From JBBSDP01 sp963754335 (GTDB lineage: Bacteria; Planctomycetota; Phycisphaerae; Tepidisphaerales; Tepidisphaeraceae): a DNA stretch of 64,000 nucleotides. The stretch is taken from NCBI GenBank assembly GCA_963754335.1, contig CAVWFQ010000003.1, positions 992,001 to 1,056,000 of the forward strand, in the 5' to 3' direction. This document shows positions 28,873 to 37,942 of this stretch, one piece after another. The stretch's first letter is position 1. Each line of letters begins with the position of its first letter. The notes under the pieces are model-generated. The model saw only the letters and a list, made by a program, of their open reading frames with translations, was not told the origin of the DNA and did not search any database. The position numbers were made by a program, and so were the translations under genes.

Positions 28873-28891
28873 CGGAGGGGATTGTACCACT

Positions 28892-29002
28892 GGGGAGAAA
28901 TAAAGGTGACGCGAACCAGGGAGAAATAAAGGTGACGGGGAGAAATAAAGGTGACGGGGAGAAATAAAGGTGACGCGAACCATAATATAATGGTTCGCGT
29001 CA
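28892..29002. repeat. Palindromic repeat cluster, copy A (left part, split by IS4-type element)
   Basis: Four copies of GGGGAGAAATAAAGGTGACG-like units (28892-28910, 28919-28936, 28937-28955, 28956-28974) lead into an 18-base arm AAAGGTGACGCGAACCAT (28966-28983), a loop AATATA and the start of the opposite arm. The opposite arm is interrupted after GTTCGCGTCA by the insertion sequence and resumes at 30518, ending CACCTTTAGTTGATCCC. REP-like in organisation. The same arrangement recurs at 31434-31517 and 32515-32560. Confidence 0.85.
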
Positions 29003-30517
29003 CGAATGGCGTTTACTTTGGCCTCTCGACTATATCTCCTTTGCGTCGCAGCTCTTTACGGAGCTGGGCGCGGGGCCGGGTCATCTTGGTGTACGTGTCC
29101 TCTCGATCTTTCACCACACGCGGTTCGTGACGATCCGGACGATGTGGATTGATCAACAGTTCAGGCAATTCTTCGGTGGGCACGGAGCTGAGCAGCCAGC
29201 GCACCGTATCGAGGAAGCTGATGCGGTCGGGATCGAGTCCCTGGCGCTGGGCCGCCCGCAGCATCACCAGGTGGATCAGGTTGTACACCAGCGCGTAGAT
29301 CACCAGTTCCTTGAGCACGCCTTCGGCGGTCTGGCTTTTGAGTTTGCGCATGTTCAGCGTCGTCTTCAGTTGCGCGAAGTGGGTTTCCACGCGCCAGCGC
29401 ACGCCGTACAACTCGACGATCTTTTCCTTGGGATAGAGGATCGGGTCCAGCAGCGTGGTGGCCAGGGTGACTTGCACCGTCCGCTGGCCCTTGCGCGGCA
29501 GCATAAATCGCAATTCGCGAATTTGCAGTGATTCGGGGATCTGCGCGAATTGCTTCTTGCTCATCCACGTCGGTTGGGCCCGGGGCTTGAACCATTCGAC
29601 GATCTGGTCGTGCTTGCCCAGACGCTTGATGTACTTGCTGCGTGGCATTGGACGCTTGGGCTTGCGCTTGCTCTTGCGCTGCTTGCCATACCTTCGCGGT
29701 GTTTGCGGTAGGGCCGGAAGTCCACGATCGTTGCTTGATGGATGCGGAAAAGCCCCTCAATCCCGCGGGAGAAGAGCATCGACAGGTGCACGAACGAGCA
29801 GAAGGCGCGATCCCCCACCAGCAGGTCGCCGGCGCTCAGCAGCGGATGAAGCATCCAGACTTTGGATTGTTCGTGCGTGTAGAGCGGGAAGCCCATCGCC
29901 TGGATGAGCAGGCCGGTGAAGGCGTCGAACAATCCCAGCACCTTGGGCACGGGAAAGCCGCACCCCTTCTTGCATCCTTTGGGCTGGCCGAAGGCTTCTG
30001 CGAGGAAGGCGTGTCCGGGGCGATCGTGCTGGAGCCGTCGACCAAATACGCCCGCAATCCGCACCACAACCCCTCGGGCGACGAGCAGGCCCGGCGCATC
30101 GCCGTCGACGACTCGATCAACAACTCCGCCAGCACCGCCAGCGGCAGGCGCATGCGCGCCTTGCAATACGCCGACGCCTTGACGGGGGTACTGCTCAGAT
30201 GCCGCAGTCCGGTCATCGCGGTGTTGAAGTTGAGGACCTGGAGGATGAACCAGTGGATTGTTTCCACCGGTCCCAGTTGCCGCTCGCGCCACTGGTAGCC
30301 GACCTTCTGGCAGATCGCCAGGATCACCGGCGTGGAAACATATTGTTGGATGTCCTGCTTGATCCGCTGCAATCCGGTGGGGACACTTGCCATCCGTGGC
30401 CTCCTGTTGGTTGGTGACCTAAGCACCACCATTCTGACAGGAGGCTACGTCTTGCGCAAATGTAGTAAGTGCAGTAAATGCGAACTTACGACGCGAGGGT
30501 AAAGTAAACGCCATTCG
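29003..30517 (-). mobile_element. IS4-family insertion sequence, complete
   Basis: 1515 bp bounded by 17-bp perfect inverted repeats CGAATGGCGTTTACTTT (29003-29019 and 30501-30517) and 9-bp direct repeats TTCGCGTCA (28994-29002 and 30518-30526). It is inserted in one arm of a palindromic repeat. It carries one transposase gene on the minus strand with a Y-(2)-R-(3)-E-(6)-K signature typical of the IS4 family. Confidence 0.9.
29013..30393 (-). CDS. IS4-family transposase, two frameshifts
   Basis: DDE transposase. From the ATG at 30393 (MASVPTGLQRIKQDIQQYVS), the first catalytic Asp is in LVDGSSTIAPDTP. After a shift near 30010 comes AFGQPKGCKKGCGFPVPKVL, and the second Asp is in LLVGDRAFCSF. 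After a shift near 29650, GKQRKSKRKPKRPMPRSKYI leads to YGVRWRVETHFAQLK with the catalytic Glu. One extra G at AAGCC and one base near CGCGAAGG would restore the frame. Whether the element is active depends on whether these shifts are real. The stop lies inside the left end of the element. Confidence 0.85.
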
Positions 30518-30535
30518 TTCGCGTCACCTTTAGTT

Positions 30536-31301
30536 GATCCCGATCGACTTAAAGAGGATCCACGCAACGAGCGTCAGACGTTCCGCAACATGGAGGGGCT
30601 CATCGCCTCGATCAAAACGGTTGGGCTCATCGAACCGATAACCGTCACGCCAATCGACGGAGAGGCAGGGGGACAAATGAGCTTTCTGATCATCACCGGC
30701 CATCGCCGGTTTCGAGCAGCCAGGGCTGCCGGGATCGAGCAAGTCGAGGTGCTCATCCGGGAACCGGAAATCGAATCGACTGTGCCGAATAAAATCGATA
30801 GTCAGTAACGTACAACGTGAAGATGTCGGTGCGGTTGAATTGGCCGAGGCGTTGCAGTCGCTCATCGATGACGATGAACGGATTAAAAGTCAGGATGACC
30901 TGGCCAACATGATTGGCAAAGACAAAGGCTGGGTGAGCGGAATGCTTCGCATTTTGACCTTACCAGTCGAGCTGCAACAAAAAGTTGCGCGCGCCCAACT
31001 GTCGATTTCGTATGACTCCATAATTCGCATTTCGCGGCTCGATGACGCGAAACAGCAGACGAAACTTGTCGAATCGCTCCTCAATGGAGCGGGCAGACGA
31101 GAGATTCACGAGCAAATAGATCAGATCAAAGGAACGAAGAAGCCAGACGGACCGGCCAAACCGAAGAAGGTGTATCACACCCGATACAAGGCAACGGTCA
31201 TTGTCCAAGCGACGACTGGTCAGCTTTCGCAGGACCAGTGCATCGAGGCCATCCAAGAGGCCCTTGGCCAAGCGGTCAATGGCCAGTCACCAAGCCACTG
31301 A
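30536..31301 (+). pseudogene. ParB/RepB-type partition protein, 5'-truncated and frameshifted
   Basis: A ParB-like nuclease domain followed by the KorB/HTH region: DPDRLKEDPRNERQTFRNME, the phosphate-binding motif ITGHRRFRAARAAG, then after a shift near 30795 SIVSNVQREDVGAVELAEAL and the helix-turn-helix SQDDLANMIGKDKGWVSGML. Residues before DPDRL are missing: the frame runs straight back into the palindromic repeat end TTTAGTTGATCCC. Adding one CG at GTGCCGA joins the frames. A partition protein with no ParA or origin beside it suggests a remnant of a plasmid or integrative element. A rho-independent terminator follows. Confidence 0.75.
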
Positions 31302-31326
31302 CCTTAAGAAAATCCAGGCAGATAGC

Positions 31327-31347
31327 GCCCTCGCAAGAGGGCTTTTT
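31327..31347 (+). terminator. Rho-independent terminator after parB-like gene
   Basis: Stem GCCCTC (31327-31332), loop GCAA, stem GAGGGC (31337-31342), then TTTTT (31343-31347). It starts 25 bases after the ParB-like stop codon. Confidence 0.85.
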
Positions 31348-31433
31348 GGTGGTAGTAAATCCGCCGTCGTGGGGTTCCAGACCCCCCTCCAGACGGTAGG
31401 AGGGGTACGGGTTCGCGGAAACCGCGAAAATAA

Positions 31434-31517
31434 ACGGGAGAAATAAAGGTGCGGGAGAAATAAAGGTGACGGGGAGAAATAAAGGTGACGCGAACCATAA
31501 TATAATGGTTCGCGTCA
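31434..31517. repeat. Palindromic repeat cluster, copy B (left part, split by IS5-type element)
   Basis: Three GGGAGAAATAAAGGTG-type units, then arm AAAGGTGACGCGAACCAT at 31481-31498, loop AATATA (31499-31504) and opposite arm to 31517. The arm resumes after the insertion sequence at 32515 and is followed by two copies of a CACCTTTAGTTGATCCC unit up to 32560. Identical in design to copy A. Confidence 0.85.
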
Positions 31518-32447
31518 GGCTCTGTAGAAAACCCATAGTAACGCGAGGCCGATATTGTGGGTCAGCGCCCGCAGATACATGTCGCGTCGGCGTGATTGAT
31601 AGCTCCGGCCACGCAAGGCGTCGCCGAAATTCCGTTTCAGCATCGAATAGACCGTTTCAACCTGCGGCCGACGGCGATAGGCCTTCCGATTGAAGTGTGT
31701 CTTCATGCGCCGTCGATATTTGTCCTTGGGCAAGCGCGCGGGATCCTTGAACGGTCGTCCGTGCGCCGGCGGAATCGTCGAGAGAATGCTGTACCCTTCG
31801 CGAAGCAGCTGATGGTTGTGCGCCGAGTCGAATCCGGCGTCCAGCACCATGTGCTTCACGCTTACGTCGGCTTTGATCTCCGCCAACACCCCGTCGAGTT
31901 GATCGATGTCCGGCGTGGGGCCTTCCGACGCCACCATTCCCAGGATCGCGTGGCTCATGCAGCAGATGATGAGCATCAGCTTTCCGTAGCGGTGGTACGA
32001 AACCCGCTTTTTCGGCCGATTCGGGTCACTTTTGTCCCCGTCGCGACGATGAATGTAATAGCGGCTGGCGTGGCGGGCATCAAAGCCGCTGGAGTCGCCG
32101 GCGGCGTAAGGCACATTGCGCCGGCGTTTGAGCACACGATGAACGGTGTCGGCCAGGAGCTCGCGCACCTTGGGCAATGCGAGTAGGCGCTTGCTCGCTT
32201 TCTGCAAGGTCGTCCAGTGCGGAACGAGCTTGAGTCCAATCGCGTCGCGCAGGTCCGAGCAGTCGAGCAAGAACTGCTGGATGCCGCGATAGTCCTTATT
32301 CTCAAACTCTTTGAGCACGAGGCAGGCAAACAGTTGTGGCTGCGTGAACTTTTTGGGGCTGTAAACGTGGGAGTAGTCGCTGAAAGCTTCCTTGCCGGCG
32401 GCCAGCGCGACCATCGCCACCTTCCTTGGCGACTTACTGGTGATCAT
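31515..32447 (-). CDS. IS5-type DDE transposase, intact
   Basis: A 310-residue DDE_Tnp_1-type transposase. N-terminal helical domain MITSKSPRKVAMVALAAGKE; catalytic Asp in AAGDSSGFDARHAS, second Asp in VLDAGFDSAHN, and catalytic Glu in VETVYSMLKRNFGDALRGRS. The last sense codon is the last triplet of the element, and the TGA stop (31515-31517) is supplied by the target duplication. No frameshift is seen, so the enzyme may be functional. Confidence 0.88.
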   Translation of the reverse strand: MITSKSPRKVAMVALAAGKEAFSDYSHVYSPKKFTQPQLFACLVLKEFENKDYRGIQQFLLDCSDLRDAIGLKLVPHWTTLQKASKRLLALPKVRELLADTVHRVLKRRRNVPYAAGDSSGFDARHASRYYIHRRDGDKSDPNRPKKRVSYHRYGKLMLIICCMSHAILGMVASEGPTPDIDQLDGVLAEIKADVSVKHMVLDAGFDSAHNHQLLREGYSILSTIPPAHGRPFKDPARLPKDKYRRRMKTHFNRKAYRRRPQVETVYSMLKRNFGDALRGRSYQSRRRDMYLRALTHNIGLALLWVFYRA

Positions 32448-32514
32448 GTCATAAGTAATACGTTGGCGGGTTCGCGCCGAACGGCGAGCTCAGCAAGGCG
32501 TTTTCTACAGAGCC
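31518..32514 (-). mobile_element. IS5-type insertion sequence, complete
   Basis: 997 bp with 15-bp perfect inverted repeats GGCTCTGTAGAAAAC (31518-31532, complement at 32500-32514) and 10-bp direct repeats GTTCGCGTCA (31508-31517 and 32515-32524). It sits at the same place in the palindrome as the IS4-type element does in copy A. It encodes one intact transposase. Confidence 0.9.
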
Positions 32515-32560
32515 GTTCGCGTCACCTTTAGTTGATCCCGCGTCACCTTTAGTTGATCCC
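32515..32560. repeat. Palindromic repeat cluster, copy B (right part)
   Basis: Completes the arm GGTTCGCGTCACCTTT split by the IS5-type element, with TTTAGTTGATCCC followed by a second GCGTCACCTTTAGTTGATCC unit. The next base starts a truncated transposase frame. Confidence 0.8.
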
Positions 32561-33010
32561 ATTATCACCGACGCCCAAGGTGTTCCGCTGCTGGTTCATT
32601 GCACGCCGGCAAACGTCCGCGATGACACGCCCTTCATCAAAATGCTCGACTCGATGCCGTCGGTAAAGATGCCGGGCCGCAGACGGACGCGCCAGAAACC
32701 CGACGCGGCAGTGGGCGATGCTGGCTACGGATTCCTGCACATCATTCGCCAGGTGGTTGAGCGGCGCATCGTGCCGATGCTCGCACCGCGAAGGCAGCGT
32801 GGACGCAAGGAGCCGGTCGTGCACGGCAGCGGTTTGGGCAAAATACGTTACGTTGTTGAACGCACGATCGCATGGCTGGCCGATTATCGACGCATCGGCT
32901 TTTGCTATGAGCGTACCGGCGCCGCGTGGCAAGCTTTCAACGAACTGGCCTGCTGCATCATCTGCGCCAACAAACTGCGTCGCTTGGAGGAATCGATGCT
33001 GGCAGCATGA
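32561..33010 (+). pseudogene. Truncated IS5-like transposase (C-terminal part)
   Basis: The frame reads ITDAQGVPLLVHCTPANVRD and continues with a second-Asp region DAAVGDAGYGF, the catalytic Glu in YVVERTIAWLADYRRIGFCY and a family C-terminus AFNELACCIICANKLRRLEE. The N-terminal half with the first Asp is gone. The truncation point is exactly the repeat end GTTGATCCC, as for the ParB relic. It is a different transposase from the intact one at 31515-32447. Confidence 0.75.
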
Positions 33011-34009
33011 ATTTGACATGGAGCGGTTCTGAAACAGCTTCTAAACTGGGACTCCGAGTCTGAGCGGGTATTTCGGCGGAGCAAGTCGTTTGTGCGGCTG
33101 CGATATTTGGCGAGGCGGTGTACCGGCTTGAGGGTGGGCCGCTAAAAGTATGGCATGCGCTGCACGCTCGCGGGAGCAATCAGTGCGCAAAAAGAAAAGA
33201 CTACCCTATAACACGCCTGACAGATTGGCAGAGCGCTCGGCATGCCCTCGCAGCCGTTCGGCTCCGATCCTTGACCGTAACCGCGCTTGCTGCGTGGCTA
33301 CAAGCCGGACGAGAAGCATCCCACGCTCAGGGATTTGTAGCCCTTCGCCTATAGCGGTCCAACCAACGAGCGTGGCCCAGCCCGGCTGTTCGCACTTTTA
33401 GCTTTTCTTGACTCGGCCACACAGGAAGACTTATTTTCTCGATACATTTTTGTTCGGGCTCACGTGCAAGCCGGGAAGGTTTGCCAAGGGCCTCGTCAGT
33501 TGACGCTGACGGGGTCTTTTCGCTGACACATATTCGCTGACATCACGGGCAATTCTATCGTAACTACTGTCGCATCTCTACTTAATATCGATCTCGATTT
33601 CGATTTCGGTTCCGAAGGTCAACGGTGCGATCAGGAAGGATGGATTTTCAAAGGCAGTGGGAAGCTCGGTTTAAGTAAAAAATGCAAAACAAAACAGCCG
33701 CTCCACAGTTTCCATATTCTACTGCATTTTCCACAGCTTATCAACGTTTTTCTGCCGGAACTCTGCCAGTTCTCTGCCGCTCACCGCGAACGCCTCGCGT
33801 CGAAGTGACTGTCGAGTCCCGCCACGGACTCAGTATCGAATCCTTCGCGGTCCATGCCGACCTCTGACTTGTATGTCGCCGTCGACGTGATCTTTCTAAC
33901 TGAACACTTCCGGCGTGCTCGCGTGACAGAACTTCGCCGTGACAGCCGTATAAAGCCATCGTGCGCTTAATGAAACACGTTACCCCATTGTAATTCATGT
34001 CGCGACAAA
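33011..34009. other. Intergenic, about 1 kb without a convincing gene
   Basis: No reading frame here shows recognisable features. A rho-independent-like hairpin lies at 33491-33520. Around 33580-33605 a TCGATT-rich stretch is mildly repetitive. GC content appears to fall from here into the following island. A non-coding RNA ending at 33520 is possible but I cannot identify one. Confidence 0.4.
33491..33520 (+). terminator. Terminator-like hairpin in the gap
   Basis: Stem CCTCGTCAG (33491-33499), loop TTGACG, stem CTGACGGGG (33506-33514), then TCTTTT. No gene obviously ends just before it, so an upstream untranslated transcript is implied. Confidence 0.6.
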
Positions 34010-34255
34010 ATGAATAAATTGCTCCATCTTCGCGCGCGCGGAATAATTCCTTCGGATTTGGTTGAATTCAGTTCGGATAGGGCGGCATGCTTCAACCAGT
34101 GGGGTTTCGTCATAGGTGGGCATCTTTTCTTTTTCGAACAACAGCAAGAGTGTGATTTTCTAAGCGCCTCGGCCGAAGTTCACGGCCTTCAACAAGCTTT
34201 GGAGAGGGCCGGCTTGGAAGACAGTGCGGCAAATGCAGTCAGGGAGCGAGTATGA
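34010..34255 (+). CDS. Small hypothetical protein coupled to an S53 peptidase gene
   Basis: An 81-residue protein (MNKLLHLRARGIIPSDLVEF) with no signal peptide, one hydrophobic patch (NQWGFVIGGHLFFF) and an acidic C-terminal half. The stop TGA overlaps the ATG of the S53 gene in ATGA, so translation is coupled. The family is unknown. An inhibitor or chaperone for the peptidase is conceivable from position, with no sequence support. Confidence 0.5.
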   Translation: MNKLLHLRARGIIPSDLVEFSSDRAACFNQWGFVIGGHLFFFEQQQECDFLSASAEVHGLQQALERAGLEDSAANAVRERV

Positions 34256-35621
34256 GATCGTACCTTGAATCATTGGAAGACCGCACTCTTTGGTCGGCGG
34301 TTCTGACGAATCCCGGTGCGCCGCAAATCGCCGACATTGCCTCCTCGGGGGCCGATAGCGTGCGATGGACGGCCGCGACAGGGCAACATGGAGGCCGGAT
34401 CGAGTATGAGCTCGAATATCAGGTTTCCGGATCGACGGCTTGGCATTCGGCAGGCCGTACGACCGCCGAGTCAATGCCGTTGTGTTCCGGAGCCGACCCG
34501 AGCATCCTCGGGGACATGACGTATGTCTTGCGGGTCGTGGCGACCGACCGAAAGGGACTTACGAGCGTTTCACCGTCCACAACATTCACTACTTCCAGTG
34601 CATTGACACCATCGATCGTCCAGCAGGCGTATGGTCTGAGCTCTTTCTATCAGGAAGGGATTGACGGCAGCCGTGAAACCATCGGCCTCGTTGGGCTTGG
34701 CAGCGATCCCACTCTCCAATCAGACCTCATCGCATTTGACAATAAGTATAATCTAGCCCCTCCCAATCTTGAAGTCGTGGGCGTTGATGGAAACCAGAAT
34801 CCCGTAACGATGGGCACGGATCATGCCCACGAGATTTCATTGGATATCGAATGGCGCACGCCATCGCTCCCGGTGCCAAGATCATTCTGGTCGATGCTCC
34901 GGAAGGCCCATCTGGATTGGTTACAGCCGCAATGCAGGCTGCCGCGGTGGCGGCGGCCGCGGCGGAAGCGGCAAAATTGGGGGCCAATGTCGTATCCATG
35001 AGCTATGGCTTCCTTAAGACGGCCAAACTTACGAACCTGCGGTCGTATAACGCGGATTTCTCAGCGCAAAACACCGTCTTCTTCGCGGCTGCGGGGGATT
35101 TTTGGGGGATGCCGAATTGGCCGGCCGCTTCGCCGAATATTGTATCCGTCGGCGGGACGCAGCTTTCTGTCGACAGCAGCGGCAATTACCAGGACGAAGT
35201 CGTTTGGCATGACCCGGTCCTTAGCGATTCGACCAAAGGCAGCGGCGCGGGCTACGGAACTTTCCGCGGCTTTCAATCTGAAACGCCTCTCGTGTCCATC
35301 GCCTCGATCGGATTCAGTTTCGATTACAACGGGTTTGGACAAGGCTACGGAACGAGTTTTGGATCGCCCCAGTGGGCGGCGATCCTGGCCTTGGTCGATC
35401 AAGAGCGCGCGGCAAATGGTCTTTCCCTTTTCAACTCGGACGCCCTGGGACAATCACCGTTCGCGATCCAGCAAGTTCTCGATTCCACTCCGGCGTCGGA
35501 CTTTCATCTGAACGACGCCCCTTCTGGCGCCAAAGCCTCGCAAGGGCGCGATGCCGAAACCGGATTGGGTACGCCGACTGATAATCTGGTGAGCTATCTG
35601 ATGAACTGGAATTCGTTATAG
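34252..35621 (+). CDS. S53 (sedolisin-like) peptidase with LEPR-type N-terminus, frameshifted near 34858
   Basis: The N-terminus MRSYLESLEDRTLWSAVL carries the LEPR-XLL-like motif, followed by a fibronectin-like module (YELEYQVSGSTAWHSAGRTT) and the S53 domain. Glu and Asp of the catalytic set are in DHAHEISLDIEW, where the frame shifts; it continues as AHAIAPGAKIILVDAPEGPS. The oxyanion Asp is in FFAAAGDFWGMP and the Ser in YGTSFGSPQWAAILALV, and the domain ends GLGTPTDNLVSYLM. Adding one G to make TGGGCGCAC restores the frame. It lacks the Pro-Thr linker and CARDB domains of the first S53 protein. It is probably exported and cell-associated. Confidence 0.8.
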
Positions 35622-35837
35622 ACACATGCCGCCCGATACAGATGCGCGACAGAAACGCCAGGCGACATTCCGAGGCGTCCATGGTCTTGGCGGCATCAAT
35701 TCCTAGCCTCTGCTAGCCGCCTGTTGATAATTCGATCTCTTCTTGACAGTGATGGCTTATGCACCGAGAATTTGTAGCGGCGATCGTAAGAACGCTCAAT
35801 TTAAAAGGGGACGGGGACCGCAATTCGGGAGTTTCAC

Positions 35838-36701
35838 ATGTCGATCCGAAGACTATCAGTCGTAGTTGTCGCGTTAATATTATGCGCCGGATGTGCTCGT
35901 GTTATCATCGAAAAGGGAGGTGTTGGTCAGGGGTATGATGTTTATCGCCCTGAGCCGTATTTGCTCGTCTTCACGCAAACTACAAATACCTCAGAAACGA
36001 CCGTCACAGACAAGTCGGCTGGTGCAGTACCCCCGACAACTGCGCCCGGCGATGTGGCTCCCGCAACGCAGCCCGCCGAAAAGGCGCCGCCCGCCGGTGC
36101 AGGCGTTAGCAACAACAACGGCGGAACTAACTCAGGCGGTGGCGGCGCGGGCGGCGCTGGTGGCCAAGGTAGTGGCGGAGGCGGGGGCGCGACCGCTGTG
36201 GAGGGTTTGAACGGACCAGGCGTGGTCGTAATTTGGCTGCCCGATTATTCCGAGCGGTATCGCGTTCACAGCGAGTCGTTTTTGGCCGTAGCCGGTGCCC
36301 AATTTTCGATTCGAGATGGCTGGATGCTCACAAGTATTACAGATCAAAGCGACAGCTCGACCCTAGTTAATGCAGCGGCATCGGTTTTGGGCTCTGCACT
36401 TGGTGCTGGAACCGGCACATCGACTGCGAGCAAAACTGCCTCAGGATCCAAGGCAATAGGGAATCAAACAACGACAACCATTACCCAAAAGGTACAACTG
36501 TACAAGTTCTTATTCGACCCAGACGGTCATTTTTATGGCATGGGCGAAATTAAGCTCGACGCCCTGAAGTTGGCCCAAATAAGAAACGATCTCGACGCAA
36601 ACTCAAGATTACAACCCCTGCGGGCCCCTACCTTCGATGGTAGACAACTCGAAACGCGAGACACGCGCGGTGCCGACTCGGCCAAAAAGCTCGCCCCCTA
36701 A
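35838..36701 (+). CDS. Gly-rich lipoprotein of unknown function
   Basis: A 287-residue lipoprotein: signal VVVVALILCAGC with Cys at about residue 19, a Pro/Ala/Thr-rich segment, a long Gly-rich stretch (TNSGGGGAGGAGGQGSGGGG), then a folded half with VVVIWLPDYSERYRVHSESF and VQLYKFLFDPDGHFYGMGEI. I do not recognise the family. It lies 53 bp before the metacaspase gene on the same strand and may be co-transcribed with it. Confidence 0.65.
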   Translation: MSIRRLSVVVVALILCAGCARVIIEKGGVGQGYDVYRPEPYLLVFTQTTNTSETTVTDKSAGAVPPTTAPGDVAPATQPAEKAPPAGAGVSNNNGGTNSGGGGAGGAGGQGSGGGGGATAVEGLNGPGVVVIWLPDYSERYRVHSESFLAVAGAQFSIRDGWMLTSITDQSDSSTLVNAAASVLGSALGAGTGTSTASKTASGSKAIGNQTTTTITQKVQLYKFLFDPDGHFYGMGEIKLDALKLAQIRNDLDANSRLQPLRAPTFDGRQLETRDTRGADSAKKLAP

Positions 36702-36754
36702 CCCCATTGTAGCATCTGCGCCAACAATTAATGGCTTCTTGCACAAGGATGATC

Positions 36755-37759
36755 ATGCGACATACTTTTGCATCGATATTGACGTTGACATTCGCCTTTA
36801 TTCTTGGGAATTCCGCGATGGCGGCGGGCAAGGCAAAATTGGTCTGCATTGGCCTGACTCATCTCGACCCAAAAAATTATGCAGGTGATCCCGGGACGCT
36901 GACCGGATGCGACCATGATGCTCAGGATATGCAGGCCATCGGGTCCATGAACCTTGGCGATCCGGGGACATTGCTCGTAAACGAACAAGCAACACGTCAA
37001 TCAGTTTTAAATGCGATCGATTCCGCTGCGTCGAGTCTCGGGGCTGGAGATCTTTTTATGATTTCTTTCTCGGGTCACGGCGGCGAAATTCCAGATTCGG
37101 AAGCGGACGCCGCGAACGGGATGGACCAGACATGGTGTCTTTATGATGGCCAGTTACTCGACAAAGAATTGTACGCCAGATTTTCACACTTCAAGGGCGG
37201 AGTTCGGGTGTTAGTATTCTCTGATAGTTGTCACAGTGCTGGCATAACAAAGTTTCTTCTGGAGGATTACGAACTGGCTACTATTCACGCGACACAGGGT
37301 CGACAGAGCAATTCAATTTCACTGGCGGTTGCTTCCGCGCGCGTAGAAGAAAAGACTGCGTCAAGCCGTCTTCCTAAGGGTTTTCAGATTAAGCAGCTCC
37401 CGACGGCGGTACTCGTCCGCTCGTATGAGGGCAACAAGGACGCATATGATAAAATCGTAAAAAATATAGAGCGGCCCGTTTCCCCAATTGCCGCGTGGGT
37501 ACTTTCGATCAGTGCCTGTGGCGATGATGAAACGTCAGGTGACGCAGGTGTCGGCAGGAACAGCGTATTTACGGCAGCCCTTCTTAAGGTGTGGGACAAT
37601 GGCAAATATCGCTCTGACGGTAACTACCAAACTTTTCAAGACGATATTGGGGTTGTAGCAGTGGCGATGCGACCTGAACAGCACGCTGCAAGTCGTATGA
37701 TTGATGACGATCACATGAGTTATTGGCGACAGCGCCCCTTCAGGCTCCAATCGCCATAG
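36755..37759 (+). CDS. Secreted metacaspase-like peptidase (C14)
   Basis: Caspase-fold cysteine peptidase of the bacterial type I metacaspase kind. The ATG at 36755 (MRHTFASILTLTFAFILG) is preceded by AAGGA at 5 bases and gives a signal peptide ending NSAMA; upstream ATGs at 36731 and 36749 are less likely. The catalytic His is in MISFSGHGGEIPD and the Cys in VLVFSDSCHSAG, with the Asp-rich S1 region TLTGCDHDAQDM upstream. Metacaspases cleave after Arg or Lys. An exported one could process surface proteins or act on neighbours' proteins. It sits among other secreted proteins of this island. Confidence 0.85.
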   Translation: MRHTFASILTLTFAFILGNSAMAAGKAKLVCIGLTHLDPKNYAGDPGTLTGCDHDAQDMQAIGSMNLGDPGTLLVNEQATRQSVLNAIDSAASSLGAGDLFMISFSGHGGEIPDSEADAANGMDQTWCLYDGQLLDKELYARFSHFKGGVRVLVFSDSCHSAGITKFLLEDYELATIHATQGRQSNSISLAVASARVEEKTASSRLPKGFQIKQLPTAVLVRSYEGNKDAYDKIVKNIERPVSPIAAWVLSISACGDDETSGDAGVGRNSVFTAALLKVWDNGKYRSDGNYQTFQDDIGVVAVAMRPEQHAASRMIDDDHMSYWRQRPFRLQSP

Positions 37760-37942
37760 GAGCCGTCAGCATCGGCGTTGTGGCGCTTCGATTGTATGCA
37801 ATGTGGCCGGCATAGGCGACGGGGTGTCTGCCAAACTTCTCTGCCATGCGGTTTAGGCACCTTGGGGCTCTGAACTCCAAACCCTCCTAATTACTACTTG
37901 TGGCGGAGGTAGACCTTTCGACCCGCCGAAAGGAAGGTCGAA

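Noticed and set aside
28892..28974. CRISPR array
   Set aside because: Units are adjacent without spacers and lead into a palindrome; this is a tandem REP-like repeat.
33210..33270. Possible tRNA-like sequence (ATTGGCAGAGCGCT)
   Set aside because: A D-arm-like string is present but no complementary anticodon stem, T-arm or acceptor stem could be matched.
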